Source of the DNA: Cerrena zonata
Taxonomy: Eukaryota > Basidiomycota > Agaricomycetes > Polyporales > Cerrenaceae
Length of the DNA stretch: 64,000 nucleotides
Assembly: GCA_038087015.1 (NCBI GenBank)
Contig: JASBNA010000001.1
Coordinates: 124,001 to 188,000, forward strand
Reading direction: 5' to 3'
Positions 11,619 to 22,849 of the stretch are shown one piece after another (within the stretch, counting starts at the first letter, position 1; each line of letters starts with the position of its first letter). Position numbers and translations under genes: made by a program. Under the pieces are notes generated by a model. The model was given only the letters and a program-made list of their open reading frames with translations. It ran no database searches and was not told the origin of the DNA.

Positions 11619-13908
11619 CTAGAAACGCACAGCCGCCGATTTCTCCACACTCTCAATAGATACCTTGTGCCCAACCAAGGTACGAATATTACTGATACCA
11701 TATCTAAACCAATCAACGCCGATTGTGAATTTCCCGATCCAAACGGCGTGTGTATGTGCGCGCATGCATGATACGTGACGGAAAAGAGATGCGAAAAACA
11801 AGGATATCACCACCGCAAGTCAGCAAAAAAAATGATTTTGAGATACATCACAATCACGTACCTGATCATGGTCGGTCTCTCAAGACCAATACCCCATCCG
11901 TGGACGTGAACATCTTTAGGGAAACCCATGGGCTCTAACATTTCTGGACGGAACATCCCACTGTTACCGACTTCGACCCATTTTTTGAGTAGGGGGTGGA
12001 ATGCGAAGATTTCTAGTGAGGGCTGGGGAGGTGAAGGGGATTGGATATAGATGCGATAGGGGCATTGTGGGCGGGATGAGAAGATTAAATTGTAGGTTGG
12101 AGGGTAAGACGTACCTCTGTGTAAGGGTTATAAGCAGGCTTGAATCTAATGTTCTCAAGACCCATCTTCTTGAAGAACACTCGCATGAAACCTGATTACC
12201 AGAACAACGGACAACCAACCCAGTAAACACACAAACAACACCAGAGCTTATACCAATAATAATGTACGTACCAATCAAATCAGCAAGAGTAAGCCCTCTA
12301 TCCGCAACAACACCCTCCACCTGATGGAACTCAGCCAAATGAGTCGCATCCATCGACTCATTCCTGAACACCCGATCAATACTGAACAACTTTGCCGGTC
12401 TGAACCCATCATTCTTTGCTCCCTCCCCTTGGGCATGTGTTTGTGTGGTACCAGAGTGCGTGCCCAAGCCATCATCGTCGACTTGCTCGCCCCGGCATTT
12501 GGCCGCAAGTTTATAGAGCATGTGGGCAGAGGTTGCGGTGGTGTGTGTTCGGAGGAGGAGTCTGTGGGATTCTGCGTCTGACCAGGGGGCCTGGTATCCT
12601 TTGGAACCGTAGTCGCCGTGTTCGTGGACTTTGGCTACGCGTTTGTAGTAGTCCTCAGGTGGATGAAGAGCGGTCGATGGGTCTGGTGTAATATCAAATG
12701 TTTAAAAAATATGAGACATTTCGTATAAAATGGATAATATACCTGAGAGGTAGAAAGTGTCCTGTAGTTCACGTGCAGGATGTTGCTGAGGGACGAACAT
12801 GGAGTCGAAACACCAGAAACTTGATTCGACAAAGGAAGAAGTAGGCATCTCGGCGAAGCTATAGTCATAAACGGAAGTGGTAAATGTTAGTTAGACATCG
12901 AGGTAAAATGAGAGACACATAAGAAACATTACCCCATCTCCAAGAAAATATTACGAATCTCTTCCCGGACTTTCATGAGTGGATGGAGAGCACCGCCGTT
13001 CGTCGGGATACCCTCTGCTTCAAAGTTATATTTCTTGTATGTCGATGTCTTCCATGATCCACTGCAAAATAAATATTTCTATCAGTATCCAATGAATGAA
13101 CAACGAGACAAGATCATACCTGGTAAGCATGTCAACTGTAAGATCGGTCTCTGGCTTCTCAATGGAAGTGCTGAAATTCGAACCCTTTGAAACAGTGAAC
13201 CATTGTCCCTTCCTACACAATTACACGTATGAGTCAGAAATGCAAGACGTAATAATGTTGTGACATACCTCTGGGCGATAAGTTTTCTTCTACGAAGTTC
13301 GGCGAGTGCCTTTTCTCCAGCTTTCAATGTACCCGTCGAGTCAACTTCACGCATGTCCAATTGCGTCTGATCGACTATCTCTGAGACCTGTAAAGATGTT
13401 AATCAACACCGAAAGATGATCTAAACTCTGTATAAATAGGCACACATACAATCTTGACCAGACCAGCGCCCTCCTTAGTGATCCATTTTTTCTTGAAAGC
13501 ATTCGCTTGACCAAGCTTCGCAGTCTCTGCACCGACACGCTTTTCAAGGTCTTTAGGAGGGATAGGTTCGCCCTCTCCCTTTGCAGGTAGCACAGCCCAA
13601 ACACGGGCTTCGTGTGAGCCGTTGAGTGCTATCGAAGCACCTTCTTGAGTGAGAACATGCGAGATGGTTTCTTGTGTGGTATATGAGATCATCTAGAGAA
13701 TTATAAGACTTGTACGAGAATGTCATATTTTGATTATTATACATACTTCCCTGCTCGATAGAGAGTTGAGGGCTCCGAGAATAATGATCTGTGAATCATG
13801 GCTGGCAGCAGCATCAGTTTGACCAGGAAGCACAAGTGTCCGAGTGTCCTTGATCGAGCCCTCCTTGTCGAGGGTGTCGAGAACCAGCTGTTGGATGGCT
13901 TCTGCCAT
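11619..13908 (-). CDS. FRS2: Cytosolic phenylalanyl-tRNA synthetase alpha subunit
   Basis: Charges tRNA-Phe as the catalytic half of the cytosolic (alpha-beta)2 enzyme. N-terminal winged-helix-type region ([18 protein letters not shown], then [24 protein letters not shown]), then the class II core: [20 protein letters not shown] (motif 1 region), [71 protein letters not shown] and [18 protein letters not shown] (motif 2), and [15 protein letters not shown]...[12 protein letters not shown] (motif 3). It ends with [19 protein letters not shown]. About nine short introns. ATG at 13908 gives the family N-terminus. Divergent from PEX2 with a 264-bp shared promoter. No broken frame seen. Confidence 0.95.
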
Positions 13909-14172
13909 ATGTGAGAATATCAAGGTCTCGGAACGTCAGGAGAAAGGGAAATATGGATATATGCTAAAGTCCCAAGGCAAGTAGTAACGGAAGAGATATC
14001 TTTCGGTTTGCGATGATCGAGTCAATCTACCTAGATCTCTTCATGAGATCACTTCACTTTCAGCGTGCGCCTTCACTGTGAAGGCTACACGTGATTCTGA
14101 CTTTTGACGGACGACCACTCGAGGAGATCATAAAGTTGCCACCATGGCCGACTCTCATCGCCGAATATCATC
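13909..14172. promoter_or_regulatory. Shared FRS2/PEX2 promoter with E-box and small inverted repeat
   Basis: The 264 bp between divergent ATGs hold CACGTG at 14088-14093 and, just upstream, the perfect inverted repeat CTTCACTGTGAAG at 14071-14083. CACGTG is the core of bHLH factors such as Cbf1. Function is inferred from the motif only. Confidence 0.35.
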
Positions 14173-15671
14173 ATGTCTTCTCCGTCGTGGCAACAAGTCT
14201 GGGAGGAGGCCCAACCTCGACTTAGTTCCATTCAAGAGTCGTTGAGGACGGGCGGGTCACCTTCGGAACGAATCATTCGTGTTGGTCAGCTTGACGCGGA
14301 GTTGCTTGACCAGGAGCTTGTTCAGCTATTGCAAGAACCTGTGGGGAAGGCTTTAAATATGATAAACGTATGTCCCCTCGACCCTCAAGAACGGTAAAAA
14401 TACTTACATAACAGTAGACTTCGTTCAAGGCTCAATATCATGCAGAACTTACCCTCCTCATCCAACTCATCTTGTACAAGTTCTCTGTTTGGGACAGCGG
14501 TGCAAGCTACGGTGCAAGATTGCAGGGCCTGAGATATAAATCTTCAAACTCACGATGGCGTTCAGGCCTCCCTTTACGCTCACTTCTGATACATGGGTCA
14601 TTAACCATGTTGGTGCCATATATTCATACACGAATACGTGAACATGCACTTTCCAACGCTTGGCCGGACGCACCATCCTCAGACCGACGGAGAATTGCTT
14701 GGGAGATGTTGACGAAACTCGAATCCACACATGGGCTATTTACATTATTGAACTTTGTCGCATTCCTGTGGAATGGGCGGTATGTCACGATTTTTTTGTT
14801 TTTTGTTTGACGCTAAGATGTAGACAATCATACCAGATATCGCACACTTGTCGATCGCTTGCTAGGACTACAGCTAGTACCGGCTCAAAGACTGACTAAG
14901 CGTGAAGTCTCCTACGAATTTATGAACCGCCAGATGGTGTGGCATGCGTTCACTGTACGTCCTACTATGATTCGCACAATTCAGGATGACTTATGATTTG
15001 ATTTGCTCCTCCAGGAATTCCTTCTGTTCCTTCTTCCCCTCATCAATACCCGCGCACTACATCGACGAATATCCCGCCTCACCTCTCAACTCACGCTTTC
15101 CTCTCTTTTGCCTTCTCCTATCCAATCAGCATTAGGTCTATCCCACGATTCTCAATCTCTAGAAAAATCTCGTGTACGAAAAGGGAAATACTGGTCGTTA
15201 CCCCTTGACCAATGTGCAATCTGTCACAATGATGCTACATTGAATGTTACCAATGCTACAGATGCATTAAACACCCTCTCTACGCCTACGTATACATCTA
15301 CGTCTTCAGATCCTCCTGAAGAGTCTACTAATGCAGCCGAGGAACCTCCCCCTTATCCCATCAGTACACCTTACGTTACTTCATGTGGCCATACATACTG
15401 CTACGTTTGTCTAACGACACGTATGGTACGCACAGCAGATGATAGAACGGGCGTAGGTCCTGGCGGAACTCGATGGGAATGTCTGAGATGTGGGGATGGT
15501 GTTATTGGGGTGGATAGAGTTGAAGTCGAGGTTGAGGGAAGTGATTCAGAGTTTGGAAGTAGTATTAGTATGGGAGGGATTGATTATACGGATGAGTATG
15601 ATAGTAGTAATATGGAGTTTACGGATATGAGTGGAAGTGTAGTCTCGAGTAATGACGAGCATTCTAGTTAG
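14173..15671 (+). CDS. PEX2: Peroxin-2, peroxisomal RING E3 ligase subunit
   Basis: Membrane RING protein of the Pex2-Pex10-Pex12 complex that ubiquitinates the import receptor Pex5. Four exons: 14173-14367, 14418-14779, 14837-14954, 15015-15671. Signature N-terminal region: RVGQLDAELLDQELVQLLQE, then LTLLIQLILYKFSVWDSG and YGARLQGLRYKSS, ALSNAWPDAP, and STHGLFTLLNFVAFLWNGRY (membrane segment). Next come LVDRLLGLQLVPAQR, EFMNRQMVWHAFTEFLLFLL, and a C-terminal RING: CAICHNDA...TSCGHTYCYVCL...RWECLRCGDG. A Ser/Thr-rich insert separates the first Cys pair from the CGH motif, and a long acidic Ser-rich tail follows the RING. All junctions keep frame. Confidence 0.95.
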
Positions 15672-15799
15672 TTGCTGTGATTCTAATATAACATTGCTAG
15701 CTTTTTAGGGATTTAAGCCAATGTTGTTTTTTACTATTTCTATCTGCCTTGGAAATCCTTACGCTTCGTTCAAATCGGGTATAGAAATTTCAGCCACAG

Positions 15800-15886
15800 A
15801 CGCGTTCCCGGCTAATTGCATGGACGCGAACGCGAACGCGAATCGCGATCGAGTTGACCGTGACGCGCTCGCACTCGCACTCGCAC
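15800..15886 (+). promoter_or_regulatory. Cluster of MBF-type (ACGCG) boxes and hexamer repeats upstream of POLD3
   Basis: ACGCGT at 15800-15805, three direct copies of ACGCGA at 15824-15841, a further TCGCGA at 15843-15848, GACGCG at 15862, then three direct copies of TCGCAC at 15869-15886. They lie 85-170 bp before the POLD3 ATG. ACGCGT/ACGCGA is the MluI cell-cycle box bound by MBF-type complexes that switch on S-phase genes. Confidence 0.55.
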
Positions 15887-15969
15887 TTCAAGTTCATCCT
15901 CTCTTTCTTGCCCTCGCTTTCATCAGTCCCTTGCGTATATTGCATAGTCGATAGGCCTCTGATCACAAA

Positions 15970-18074
15970 ATGACCATGGCATCCATAACAGATTACCTTG
16001 CAAAGCAAATCTTCATAGAAAAGAATGTGGTACGAAACCTCTTTACATAATACATTTCGTGAAGCCCAATCCACCTCAGGTTACCTATCGCTCACTGAGC
16101 CGACAATTCAACATCCATGTCAATTCTGCAAAGAAGTACGCGTCTTAATGCGCGCACTACAGGAGGATACTAACATGAAACTACTAGCGAGCTCGCGACA
16201 TACCATGCGAATCCTCAATCGTCTGCAGAACAATGTTATGCCACATATATGATCTCTGGAGAACCGTTGTCGCAATCAAGTCCCTCGTCATCACAGAACA
16301 TGGTCTTATCGACACAAGATGATAATGGAATGGATATTGACCAGCCGACCCAAAGCAGCGTTAATGACGACGACTCTGTCCTCCCTGGTTCAGATCCTGT
16401 TCCCCAAGTGAAGATGATGCTTGTTGGAGAGAAGGATCTTGAGCGTACGACGAACATCTTCAAAGAGTTAACAAGATGTTGATTACTTATATTTTACAGA
16501 CGCAAAGACTAAATATGCTCGTATATACTCGCAACATATTTATTCCCTATCACCCTCACATCTAGTTGTGAGTGAACTTACTTTACACAAATCTTGCGCA
16601 GTGAATTACAACATTTATTTAGGATGCCGGTCTCATCTGTGGACCTTCCGCTAATATATACACAGCGGATGCTAAACTATCACCAGAACAATCAATACTA
16701 CTAGGCCGTGTTGTTGGTGTAGACGTGCATGTGGGTATTTATCAATGTTTTCCATCCTACCCTAGATCAACGATATGCGACTATTAGATCGGAAAGGTCC
16801 AGACTACCAAGGGTAAAGCACTAGCAGCTTCGAAGAAACCTGGTCTTGCACCTTCAGCATCTTCTTCCAAGATCAAAGAAGAGGCCAAGGTGAAAAAGGA
16901 AGAGAAGGATGCCAAACCTGCGAAGACAGAAGATATGAAGAAGGCTTCTCCGGCAGCTTCGAAACCAAAGGCCACCGGAAAGCTTGATTGGAGCAAAGCC
17001 AAGTCAAAGGAAACCAAGAAGGTCGAAAAGGAGAAAGAGCAGGAACAGGAGTCTAACCCTAAGCTCCCCGCGTCCGATCTAGAGGATAACAAGCCGGAAA
17101 TCAAGATGAAGATAGGACCACCTTCTAGAGCAAAGAAAGTGAAGGCTGAGGCTTCGGAAGCTTCGTCAAGCAAGAAACCATTGAAACCATCCAGCAGTAG
17201 TTCTGCGGCATCTAACTCAGAACCACCTAAGGTAATACTCTGACCACGACTTTCGCTATCATTTATCTGAGACTATTTCAGCGTGGCGTCAAGCGTAAAT
17301 CCGCTCTTCCGGCCGACTCTGATTCCGACTCTATCGTAGTAACCTCCGGACCCTCTCGTCCAGTTTCCCCTCCTCTCACAAAATCGAAAGGCAAAGTTAG
17401 TGAGGTTAAAGTGAAGAAAAGTATCGTTCTTTCCGACGATGAAGACTCGGAGGATATACAACCGAAGAGACGAGCTCAGCCAAAGAAACTTATTGACAAG
17501 TCTCTTGCAGCAATGATGGATATGGACGATGGTGAGTTTTTCTCCGATATAGACCGGCCACGTCTGTGATTGACGTTCATATAGATCTCGTTATCAAACA
17601 CCCTCGGCGAGCCTACGTCGCCGCCACCGTCTTCGGATGGAGAGGCGACAGAACAGCCGGACGACGATGTGGAAATGGAGGAGGAGGAAGTCAAACCTGC
17701 TCCCAAGAAAAAGAGAACGAAGAAAGTCGTTCCTGTCGGAAGTAATGGCTTGAAGAAGCGGAGGGTAGTCAAGAGTCGTATGACTACCGACGCGAAGGGC
17801 TACATGGGTATGCAATTTATCTATCATTTATACAAAAATTGTGTTTCTCACTTTTCTTATTTAGTGACCGAGGATTACTCTGAGTATGAATCTGTAGATG
17901 AAGAGGAACCCGAGGAGCCGAAACCAAAGGCAAAGAAGCCAGGTCGCGAAGAGCAAAAAGGCCGAGGTAGTGGAAAAGAAACCTACAAAGACGATCACTA
18001 AGTCGAAGTCCACCTCATCGCTGAAGGGTAAGAAAAGCTCTGGAGGTCTCATGGATTTCTTTGGCAAGAAGTAG
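15970..18074 (+). CDS. POLD3: DNA polymerase delta subunit 3 (Cdc27/POLD3-like)
   Basis: Non-catalytic, PCNA-binding subunit of replicative polymerase delta. N-terminal winged-helix: MTMASITDYLAKQIFIEKNV, VTYRSLSRQFNIHVNSAKNE, QCYATYMISGEPL. Later exons give VKMMLVGEKDLE and the DAGLICGPSANIYT region, then a long Lys/Glu/Ser-rich low-complexity region (KKRTKKVVPV, RRVVKSRMTTDAKGYM). It ends with SSGGLMDFFGKK, a PIP box that docks PCNA. About eight exons. An extra G at 17942-17943 throws the last ~45 codons out of frame: removing it restores KSKKAEVVEKKPTK through the PIP box. A second missing base is likely near 17601, where the frame changes just after a splice junction. Both look like sequence errors, because the PIP box is intact downstream. 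Confidence 0.85.
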
Positions 18075-18270
18075 CTCACCCTCACCATCTGCGTCTTACT
18101 GCTACTCTCATGTATGTATATGTATGAGGTATCATCATCGTTTCATTATCTGTCGCTCATCTATAGACACGAATGATACGTCAGGAGAGTGTGGTATAGA
18201 TATCCAAAAGTTACAAGGTATTTCAGATGATGTCCCGAAGATCGTAGTGCGCATTTCCCTAGTATCTTCC

Positions 18271-21200
18271 CTAATATTTTCCGGTCAACGAATCTTGAAT
18301 TTGTTTGAGGACAGTAGCGTCAGCTTTAGCGAGCCATTGTGCCTGGAGAACCGCTCCTCCTCCGCAAGCAGCCTCGGCCTCGTTTATCTTGGCACCAACG
18401 TATTGAGTCAGCCGCGTAGTGCGTACAGAGTCATTGTCGTAAATCTAGAAGCAAATAAGTAATTGCAATGTCTTTGAGAGATATATGACGTACCGTTTTG
18501 CGACGATCGAACTCCGCTGTGCCTTCATAGTCAACGAAGAGATCTTCGGCTGGCTTATCCCAGTACAACGTTAACCCGGAGCTATGTGTGTGGCAGGTTA
18601 GTCTACGGCTGCTGAACGATACGATCTAACTACGACGTACGGATCTTCCTCGGCTCGCTCGTGGGCCTCCTTGATCTCGGAGAACACGTCCAGCCAAAGA
18701 TTACAAACTTCAGAAGACAGGCGATCCAAGACCTCAGGGCGGCCGGTAGAAACTAGACTTGCGATTCCCATAGCGGTCAGTTTACGGTATCGTGGCTCAG
18801 ACATGTTATCGAACTAAAAAAAACGGGTTTATCGTCAGTCCTAAAACTAAAAGATGTCTGAGCTGAAATTCTAAACTTACTCGATTCCACCACTGACTCA
18901 TTATGCCCTCCCACACCAGGGTCTCTGACATGTTGATGGCAGGTGCCGCAAGAGATACCAACTGCTGGAAGACCTGCTTATCCGCGATGGCTACTCGAGC
19001 AAGGAAATAAATGTACATCGTCATCAGTCCAGCTTGTGCCTAAACCCAAAGAAAAATGGTAAGCCGATCAAATACAATAACGTCGAATTTGAAATCCGTA
19101 CCTCATCGTCGTACAATGCCTTGACGATGAATGCGAACAAGCCACTCTGATGAATCGCCTCGGCGTAGACGTGTGGAGGAGCCAATTGAGCCAACAACTC
19201 GAGGACGCTCATCATCTGCTTCTGGTCGATGCTGACAGCGTTTTTCAAACCGATTACGAATCCATTGAACAGTTGCGATGAGCATGTCTGTACATGTTAT
19301 CACGGTTCGTCATCGAGTGAGTAATGTACAGAGATCGGACTGCGTACCTGTAAGACGCGCGACGCATCCAATAATAGATATGATTCTACCAATGAAACGA
19401 CCGAGCCAAGAACATCCAAATTTTGAGAGAGTAATTCGACGGCGACCGGTAGCAGCTCGACCAGCCCGACTTGGCCGTTATCAGATTCTATAGTAGTGGT
19501 TTGACGTAGGGCTGTCTGCCACATTTCTAAAGCATCTTCCTCTAGTTGTACCTTGGCCTAAATACAGGTCAGGAAAGGGATAAATAATAAATTAAATAAA
19601 ATAGGCATACGGCTGGCGACAAACTGTCTTGTACCATCGGAACGACCAACGATGCGAGAGGGGTAGAATGTTGTTTTGCGCTCTGCGAAAATAATTCAGT
19701 TAATCCTTTTTTTTTTTTTTTGCAAAATCGGTGTGGGATATTATTACCTTGCAGAGGTTTCCTACGATATGCAATAACTTGGCCTTGAAGGCCCAGTCTT
19801 CTCCAGCGGCGAACCCTAACGAACCCTCTTTCAGTTACATTCGATGTAAAGAAGATCTGATCCTTACACATTTGAGGCAAAGGTTCGACAATCGCACTCA
19901 TCAGAGGAACAATCTAAAGGAGGTTGTCTCAGTATCCGGATCGAACGGGCAAACCCAGTGACATACATCTAGTTCTGCACGTTCGATCACTGTATTGAGG
20001 CAGTTAGCGATGCGACCTTTACATTCGGAGGTCTCAACCTCGGCTATGAGGCGGAGAAGTTCGGTAACGATGGTTGAAATGAATGGACGGAAGACATCTA
20101 GTTCAAACGCTAGCGTCTTTCGAGAGAATAAAAATCAGAATTGGTACAGGTCTCGAGAAGAAGGATCACTTCTTACATCCACGCATTCCCGAATAGCTGT
20201 TGCAGCGGTGATTCTGACAACTATGTCCGTTCCAGGGCCACGATCTTGTAGAAGATGAGTAAGGATCTCCCAGAGTCTCGGGTTGTTCGGTTTGGAGGAC
20301 TCGTGACCGATCCATTGTCCCAAAAGCCAACCTATCCTGCGCTTCAAGATGGGAGAACTAACATTCAACCTTATCAGAATCCAAACATCGAACCTTTTGG
20401 AGAATGTTCTCACAAACCTTGTGCTAGTTCCTTGGGCCTCGGGGATGAGATTAGTCTGAAGCCATTCGTCGAATGGAATGGAGTGTCTCATCGGGAAGGC
20501 GCATCTTCCGATCGCACAGTAAAGTGCTTCCTTTTGCATAATGACGGGCAGATCTACCGCAGGCAGTTCTTTGGGAGACGGGTTAACAATAACGAAGCGA
20601 ATATGCTAGAGTAGATTATCACCTCGCATCTCGTCCCAAGTTCTCTTCAGCAGAGGCTGGACGTAGATCTCACATTGACTAGCCAAAGTCATAAGAACAC
20701 GCTCTGCGCATTGCTGTGGCGAGAGAAGTAAGCAGTACAATAAGATAAAAATTTCGCTCCCTACCCTTAACTCGTATTCCCAATGGTCCTCCTCACTCTC
20801 TTCAGCGTTCACCCATTCCTCGGGGTCCGCCATCCATGCTTCCATATCGGCGGAATTGAGGGGGATAAATCGAGTGACCAGCAACTTGACAGCATCTTCC
20901 ACGAACTGTCGGGGAAGAACTTTGGATAGGGTTAGTGGCAATTTCAATTTGATGAAGAATATCTATCCTACTTTGTCCGTTCTGGCCACGACCTTTGCGA
21001 TCAGGTGCCCATTGTGCGACACTTCCCTTGAAAATGACCATGCATTGAACAAGGAAGCGGATCGGGAATACGGCAGTTGGTGAGTCTAGCATTAATATTA
21101 GGTACATATGAGCAAGAGCGGAGACAAACAGGCCTACCTTCGATGCAGCTCGCAGGAGATTCGGTAGCTTGGACCACTTTACTCCAATAGTAATAAACGA

Positions 21201-22472
21201 GATCGTCACTTAATGGTAACTTGATGAATTGAGGAGCATCTGGAGCTTGCAGCCGTCTAAACAGCTTGCCAAAAAGGTACACATGTCTATTCAAAGTAGC
21301 GACACATCGCTTTGGTATCGGTTCTGACTCTAATTTTCCTTGAAGAGCTAAAACCAAGTTGATTCGAAGTTCAGAAAGTGACTTGAGTTGAAGAACCGAG
21401 CTTTGGAAAAAATCGTTGATCTGCAGAAATGTAATATATCAATATAGATGTTGGATTTGAATCATGGATATGGAATATCATTTGCGCACCCATGGTTCAA
21501 ATTCAGGCTCTTGCCCTCTTTGGCGATACATGAAGGCAGCATTTTTTGCCAAACATTTGTATATGAGATGCGCAAGAAATATTTCCTCGGTGGCCTGAGG
21601 TTGGAAAGCGGTTTCCGGTGTAATTGATGCCAATGAGTTGGCCACAGTGATGTAGTGTGCTTGTAATAGAGGATGAAGTTGCTTGACGATCTGGGGAAAC
21701 ATCGTTTAATTTTTTGAAAATTGGTAAGCAAGTAATATTTTCACCTGAACCACAGTCCTAACACCGGTAAGCATCCTTTGCGACATGCCTTCCTTCAAGA
21801 TGGCATTGACCAATTCTAAAGCGCGTCGCAAGGCGATGAAGTTAGATGGTGATCCATTGTACCGCGCTGTGATGTTGTTATTGATGATGTTGACCAGATC
21901 AGGTAAGACATTGGGCCTATATCAGAGTATATGCGGATTGTAAAAACAAGTGGAACAAAATGTCTACTTACCAATGCGCAGGATATTCGTAGCGGGCTAG
22001 TTTGGCAACAATTGTTTCGTTGCATTGAGCTATCTGTAGATGTAAATTTACAGTCACGAATTACGCGTAGCATCTAAAGATGTGCGGCTTACTAGGTCAT
22101 CTGGTTCACCGACGAGGAAAAGACAATGTTCCTTGATTCGCTGACGCTGCTCGGTAAGAATCCTGGAAAGGAGATCAGCAGGAAAAGCAATGTGGACTCC
22201 ATTAACGCTAACTTTCGTGATCGCCAAAAGTTGGTTACGTTGTTCTTGAGCTGGATGATTGCCTGTTGACGAACAAGAAGCGGAACGGTCTGTTGAACGG
22301 AGATCTCAGACAAGGCATCATATGTGCCGGTCATTTCCAACAGTTCTTTGAGCCTTTCCGACGAATATTTGATTTTCGCCGGGTCTTGGGAGGCGGCATC
22401 TGTGATAACCTGAAAGACTTCCTCTGGAGAAGCATGGACGAGAGGAACTCCGGCTGGAGGATTACGTTTCAT
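18271..22472 (-). CDS. Importin-11/Kap120-type beta-karyopherin
   Basis: HEAT-repeat nuclear transport receptor that binds Ran-GTP and cargo at nuclear pores. The N-terminus EEVFQVITDAASQDPAKIKY is followed by an importin N-terminal domain containing LLVRQQAIIQLKNNVTNFWR, joined through an intron to ILTEQRQRIKEHCLFLVGEP. Mid-protein signatures include AMILYKCLAKNAAF-type helices, PDVLNLINNNITAR, WEYELRPCAERVLMTLASQC, KEALYCAIGRCAFPM and LKRRIGWLLGQWIG, which match Kap120/importin-11 better than other karyopherins. The C-terminus ends KQIQDSLTGKY. More than 15 introns, one containing a 15-base T run (plus strand, near 19707-19721). Start 22472 is the ATG beginning MKRNPPAGVPLV. A longer N-terminus starting at 22630 through an extra intron cannot be excluded. 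Confidence 0.85.
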
Positions 22473-22657
22473 TTGACAGGATGCTGTACCACCAGCTGTG
22501 GAAACTAGAATTGAGTACGTTACAGGAGATAGAAAGTATCCAAGAAGATCAAATCTGTAAGTAGGGTTAGTGAAAGAAGGAAACCTTGAGGACAACGCAA
22601 GGCCGCTCTCCCAATTTCTAACGATCGCATGTCTCAATTTGGCAGGAGGACCAAACA

Positions 22658-22692
22658 ACGCGTCCTAACGCGTAAACAAACTTCTGTCGCGT
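22658..22692. promoter_or_regulatory. Tandem MBF-type boxes in the importin-11/SLX4 divergent promoter
   Basis: ACGCGT at 22658-22663 and again at 22668-22673, ten bases apart, plus TCGCGT (reverse of ACGCGA) at 22687-22692. They sit about 160-190 bp before the SLX4 ATG. The same motif marks the POLD3 and MRC1 promoters in this window. Confidence 0.55.
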
Positions 22693-22849
22693 CATTTAGC
22701 TTACCCGATGTTCGATCAAACATACACATAGGAGGTTTTGTATGTCATTCCGTTTGCTCTCTCTCCGTCGCTCTGCATTCTTGTCATCTTCAAGCGGTCA
22801 CCCGTATTCTGGATTATCTACACTCTTATTCTTCAAGAAAAACACACTA

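Noticed and set aside
19707..19721. 15-base T run
   Set aside because: Sits in an importin-11 intron; ordinary homopolymer, only relevant as a sequencing-error hotspot.
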